Shown piece after piece: positions 19,263 through 22,840 of a DNA stretch of 22,840 nucleotides (position 1 is its first letter; each line of letters starts with the position of its first letter). This DNA comes from Ophiostoma sp. CBS 140.51 (lineage: Eukaryota > Ascomycota > Sordariomycetes > Ophiostomatales > Ophiostomataceae). Location of the stretch: NCBI GenBank assembly GCA_029298735.1, contig JANSLP010000436.1, positions 1 through 22,840 of the forward strand, written 5' to 3'. The notes under the pieces were generated by a model, which ran no database searches, was not told where the DNA came from, and worked only from the letters and a program-made list of their open reading frames with translations. The translations under genes and the position numbers were made by a program.

Positions 19263-21267
19263 CTACGCCCGAATAATCATATCCTCCCGATCCTGACCGG
19301 TACCAATGTACGCAACCTTGGCACCGATAAACTCCTCAATGAAAGCAATGTACTTTTGCGCCTGGACAGGCAGCTTGTCCCAGTCGCGCACACCGCTCGT
19401 CGACGTCTGCCAGCCCTCAAAGTCCGTGTACTCGACCTCGTAGGTCTCGAGCTCGCCCAGGTCGGCGGGGAACGTGCTGCGCTTCTGGCCATCGGGGGTA
19501 ATGTAGGCCGTGGCGACGCGGATGGTGGGGAACGTGTCCAGCACATCGAGCTTGGTCAGGTTGATGGTGGTGTAGTGGTTTATGGCCATGGAGTACTTGA
19601 GGACAACCAAGTCCAACCAGCCGCAGCGTCTCCGGCGGCCCGTCGAGACACCGATTTCGCCGCCAATGTCCTGCAGCTTGGTGCCGACGTCGTTGAGCTG
19701 CTCGGTGGGGAAGGGACCGCCGCCGACGCGGGTGGTGTAGGCCTTGACGACGGCAATGACGTTCTTGAGGTGGAAAGGCGACAGAGCCAGACCCTGGATG
19801 CAGCCGCCCAGCGAGGTGTTGGACGACGTGACGTAGGGGTAGGTGCCGTAGTCAATGTCGAGCATCAGCGCCTGCGAGCCCTCGACGAGGATCGACTTCT
19901 TGGCCGTCTGGGCATCCTGCATGTACGCAACGGCGTCGACAATGTAAGGGCGGAGCTTCTCCTTGTAGCCCTCGTAGTTGCGCAGCTCCTGCTCGACGTC
20001 GTACTGCAGCAAATCGCCGTAGCGCTCGCGGTAGCTGTCGGCGAGCTGGCGCAGCTTGCGCTCAAAGCTGTCGCTGTAAATATCGATGACACGCAGACCG
20101 TCGCGCGAGGCCTTGTTGGCGTAGGACGGGCCGATGCCGCGCTTGGTGGTGCCGATGGACTCTTTGCCGAGCTTGACTTCCGACAAACCGTCGACGGCGG
20201 CATGGAGCTGGAAGTTGAGGTGGCAGCGGGAGGAGACGTGGATGCGGCTGTGGACGTCGGCCACACCCTTGGCGTCGAGGTCGGCGAGCTCCTTGAAGAA
20301 GGCCTCGGCGTTGAAGACGACGCTGGAGCCGATGAGGTTGTCGGTCTTGGGGTTGATCAGGCCGGAGGCTGAAAAGACGTTAGTTGAACAATCGAAGTGA
20401 GTGAGGACAGAAAAAAAAGGCGAGCGGAACGACGAGAGAAAAAGAGAAACACGTACGCAACAGGTGGAAGCTAGAAAGTGGGAGAAAAGAGAAAATGTCA
20501 GTTGAATTCTGTCACGATTGTTTGCGTCGCAGTTTTTCGTTTGCCGACAGCGGGCCGAGACCAACAGATGCGCCGTCGCATCTTTCTGGCAGCGACGACA
20601 TGCGCCTTGCCAGCAACATGACGGCCGCATCTGTCGCCCGCTGTTGTCGACTGGACATTGTTTAGGTATGGATGGGAATGGTCGCTACCTGTAGCTCTGG
20701 TTGCCGGTCCTGTAAAAGAGAAGAGGGCAAAGTGCCCCACCTTGTCAGCCTTGTCCACCTAAGATCGCGAGATTTCAAGATCGCGCACAGATGTCGCAGT
20801 AATATGGCTAGGTGTGACGCGCGCAACAGCGCAACGTAGGAAAGGAAGTCTCACTTGATCGAGTGGCCGGCATTGTGGCCACCAGCAGCGCGCGCGCAAA
20901 TGTCGAACGCGTTGGACGCGAGGAGGTGGTCGGTCAGTTTGCCTTTCTGTGGAGGGGAATTGTCGCTTCGGTTAGAGATGTCGGTAGGGTTCGAAGAGGT
21001 TATCGTGGTGGAATACATACACCTTCGTCTCCTAGCATGATGGAAAGCCGTCTGTTAGTTTCTATTCGCACATGAAGTCCACTTGACGCCTCTCTGAAAG
21101 TCAATGGCTCGTGAGAGTGACGTTGTGCCTCGATGCAGCCCGCCAGCGCAGTCGGAGGAGGGGCCACAATGAGGGACAATGCGCACGTCACCCACGACAG
21201 TAAATGCAGGGGATACAGGGACTGGACACAACTTACCCCATTGGGAGCCGAGAATGATGGTCGCCAT
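19263..21267 (-). CDS. ADE12: Adenylosuccinate synthetase, six exons including three microexons
   Basis: Catalyses the GTP-dependent joining of IMP and aspartate to adenylosuccinate, the first committed step to AMP. The best model is complement(join(19263..20368,20457..20470,20689..20709,20855..20946,21021..21031,21237..21267)), giving 424 aa, close to the yeast 433. All introns are GT-AG. The spliced N-terminus reads GSQWGDEGKGKL, the family's phosphate-binding signature, with Asp12 and His42 (in GGHNAGHS) matching the two catalytic residues of E. coli PurA (Asp13, His41). Exon 6 carries GTTKRGIGPSY, VEGSQALMLDIDYGTYPYVT, TGRRRRCGWLD and NLTKLDVLD, ending REDMIIRA. Exons 2, 4 and 5 are only 11, 21 and 14 nt. 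The donor of intron 4 (GTAGCG) is unusual. Introns 1 and 4 (205 and 218 bases) are long for such a gene. Confidence 0.95.
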
Positions 21268-21930
21268 GATGTTTGTTGGGTGGTCGCTGTTTTTGCTGTT
21301 CGAAAACAAGCAAAAAAAGGATAGGGTTCAAGGAAAAAGATCGAAATCGCCAAACCGAGAGAAAAGAGAGGAAAGAGGGAAGGAGAGACCGGTCGATCGG
21401 GCGGCCGCGACTGTAAAAATAGATGCTAATTTTTTTCTGCCCTTTTTCGTAGTAGTGAAATTGTTAGCCTTGTTTGTGCCGACTCTCTCTGTGCGCGGTT
21501 TACTTCTTACTGAGGAGAAGTTTCGAGCGCTACTTGGTGCCTATACTTGTACTTTGAACTACGCAATGTGCCGCGCTTTGGTGTTTGGTATGCCAATGTC
21601 ACTTTTTGACTCACGTTTTCTTTAGCGGGGGAGGGGCACGAATTTTCACGCATTTCGGCTACGGGAAGCGAAGACGGAGCCAGGGAGGATGTGAGAATTA
21701 GTCTTACTCACAGAATAAACCCTAAACTCACAGCAAGTGACAACTTTCCACCAACCAGTGACCAACCAGCGTTAGCGCAATGGAAAGAATAAAAGCGACA
21801 AAGACAGTGAAGACAGTGAAAGCCAGCGAAAATGTAGTGACAAACTCAGAAAAAAAAACAATGCAGAGTGAAGCGGCACCGCTACGGCATTTCCCCGTAC
21901 CTATTGTGCGGCAGGGCCACTAACACTCAC
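21268..21930 (-). promoter_or_regulatory. ADE12 upstream region with a TGACTCA site
   Basis: On the minus strand the 100 bases before the ADE12 ATG are strongly pyrimidine-rich (about 21335-21400), typical of a fungal transcription start and leader. TGACTCA, the Gcn4/CPC1 (AP-1-like) consensus, occurs at 21607-21613, about 340 bases upstream of the ATG; TGACTC is also the core bound by yeast Bas1 at purine genes. Control of ADE12 by such factors is inferred. A possible leader intron acceptor (CTAAC followed by TTTTTACAG, about 21412) is also present. There is a GACAGTGAA tandem pair at about 21805-21823. Confidence 0.4.
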
Positions 21931-22190
21931 CCGCAGCGTACACGGGATGGACCGTGTTCACGGCATCCGGCAGCGGGAATCTACGGTAGATGAGCCTGTA
22001 AATGGCAATGAAATCACAAAAAATCACGTAAAACTTCATTAAAACCCTCAAAGGATGCAGACAGTGACGTATGTTGTTTGACTCACGGTCCTGATCGAGG
22101 AAAGTGTTGCGCTGACAGTGAGAGAATATCGAGAATGTTGAGATGCGGTGACGAGACTGCAGGCAATTTGCCGGGATTGAAGCATGGCAT
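21931..22190 (-). CDS. Candidate spliced gene or spliced leader, two exons visible
   Basis: An ATG at 22190 opens a frame of 34 codons plus 2 bases ending at a GTGAGT donor (22086). A 91-base intron ends in TTTACAG (21996). The next exon (21931-21995) continues the frame for 21 codons to another strong donor, G|GTGAGT (21930). The joined product starts MPCFNPGKLPAVSSPHLNIL and includes RRFPLPDAVNTVHPVYAA; no family is recognised. A third exon from a TAG acceptor at 21659 would close at TAA 21507, giving 106 aa, but it is AT-rich and weakly supported. The strong splice sites favour a transcribed unit. It may be a small gene or a spliced 5' leader with an upstream ORF belonging to ADE12. Confidence 0.33.
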
Positions 22191-22723
22191 CGGAGGACTG
22201 AATTGCCGACTTGCGCCGTAGTCTCCGTCACCTCATCGTTGTAAATGTCAGATTCGAGTTCTGTTTACCCTTTCTCCGTATTTTTACCAAAAAAAAATAC
22301 AGAAAATGACCGAATCTTTGTGCCTTACCTTTCCAGTGTTCATGAGTTGAACTTCGATCTTCCTCGTCTCAATGACACATATTCTTTGCCACCAACAAAA
22401 CTCATCTCAATGCATTATTTAATAAGTCAGAAACGAAGGAACTTGTCCTAAGTAATGAAAATTGATCTATGTCGCGGATTATTTGGCTATCTCTTTGAAT
22501 GCGATTTCTTAACTTACCACTTGTCGTATTGTGTATCACTCATCTATATCTGTACGATTTTCTTCTTCTTGACTTTCGTATCTTATGTAACATGGCATAA
22601 ACGCAGTAGGCGGGAACTGAACTGGCACTTTAAAAAACCAGACCAACTTCAACATCCTTCCTTCTTGTTGTGACGGTTTTATCACTGCTATACTTTCACG
22701 ATATGTCCCCCCCGGCTTCAATA
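22191..22723. other. Spacer, nothing recognised
   Basis: About 530 AT-rich bases with only short ORFs lacking domains. It could include the promoter of the candidate minus-strand unit that begins at 22190. Confidence 0.55.
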
Positions 22724-22840
22724 CTACGTAGACTTAATCGCGGACGGCCCGGAACGGGCCGCGGCGAGACAGCTATCACTGGGATTCCCAACCTGCCTCA
22801 CCAGCGCGCTCCAACAGACAGACCAACGACAATCCACAGG
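22724..22840 (-). CDS. Possible 3' end of a minus-strand gene cut by the window edge
   Basis: Starting from the window edge, one minus frame is open for 38 codons to TAG (22724-22726), in sequence markedly GC-richer than its neighbour. The reading (for example QVGNPSDSCLAAARSGPSAI) looks protein-like but matches no family I know. The other minus frames close sooner. It contains a short GC hairpin with 7-base arms around GAA (22745-22761). With so little sequence, chance is a real alternative. Confidence 0.18.
   Translation of the reverse strand, partial: PVDCRWSVCWSALVRQVGNPSDSCLAAARSGPSAIKST

Noticed and set aside
19212..20372. 386-codon plus-strand ORF opposite ADE12
   Set aside because: Antisense shadow of a highly conserved, GC-rich exon; the composition (Val, Gly, Leu, Ala, Asp) reflects complementary codons.
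22745..22761. GC hairpin as a transcription terminator
   Set aside because: Intrinsic terminators of this type are bacterial, there is no T-run after it, and the setting is a fungal nuclear genome.
1..22840. CRISPR array, rRNA gene, intact transposon or biosynthetic cluster
   Set aside because: No regularly spaced repeats, no 5S or larger rRNA sequence, no transposase, reverse transcriptase or integrase motifs, and no polyketide or peptide synthetase domains were seen on either strand.

Overview
The window is nuclear DNA from a filamentous ascomycete, most likely Pezizomycotina and possibly Sordariomycetes. The evidence is GC-rich genes broken by short GT-AG introns, typical fungal housekeeping proteins, wide AT-richer spacers, and one block with the dinucleotide signature of repeat-induced point mutation (RIP). 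The species cannot be named from the sequence.

The right half (about 11.0-22.2 kb) carries three well-supported genes, all on the minus strand and head to tail. In transcription order they are adenylosuccinate synthetase (ADE12 type, six exons, 19263-21267), an App1-type phosphatidate phosphatase (single exon, 16203-17765) and the 26S proteasome scaffold subunit Rpn2 (two exons, 11260-15113). They share no obvious pathway: purine synthesis, lipid phosphate metabolism and protein degradation. Each has about 1-1.5 kb of its own upstream sequence, so they are probably separate transcription units. A possible further minus-strand spliced gene, or a spliced leader, lies upstream of ADE12 at 21931-22190. 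The last ~115 bases may be the 3' end of another minus-strand reading frame.

The left half (1-10.3 kb) is gene-poor. It holds one intron-less tRNA-Arg(ACG) on the minus strand (8702-8773), a small RING-finger reading frame with one in-frame TAG (4586-5008) preceded by a CAC/CAGCAA microsatellite, an apparently orphaned promoter with a TATA box and a signal-peptide-like start (8349-8557), a palindrome cluster (7971-8003), and a RIP-like block (about 9977-10330). The remainder contains only short unrecognised reading frames.

The most notable observations are: (1) three consecutive microexons of 11, 21 and 14 nt split the catalytic N-terminus of adenylosuccinate synthetase; (2) an acidic, tandemly repeated reading frame continues in frame past the RPN2 stop, interrupted by a second TAG in the first repeat; (3) a short RIP-like block lies between the gene-poor and gene-rich halves; (4) a nearly intact RING ORF is broken by one TAG. 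I found no CRISPR array, no intact transposon, no biosynthetic cluster and no clearly new multi-gene system.
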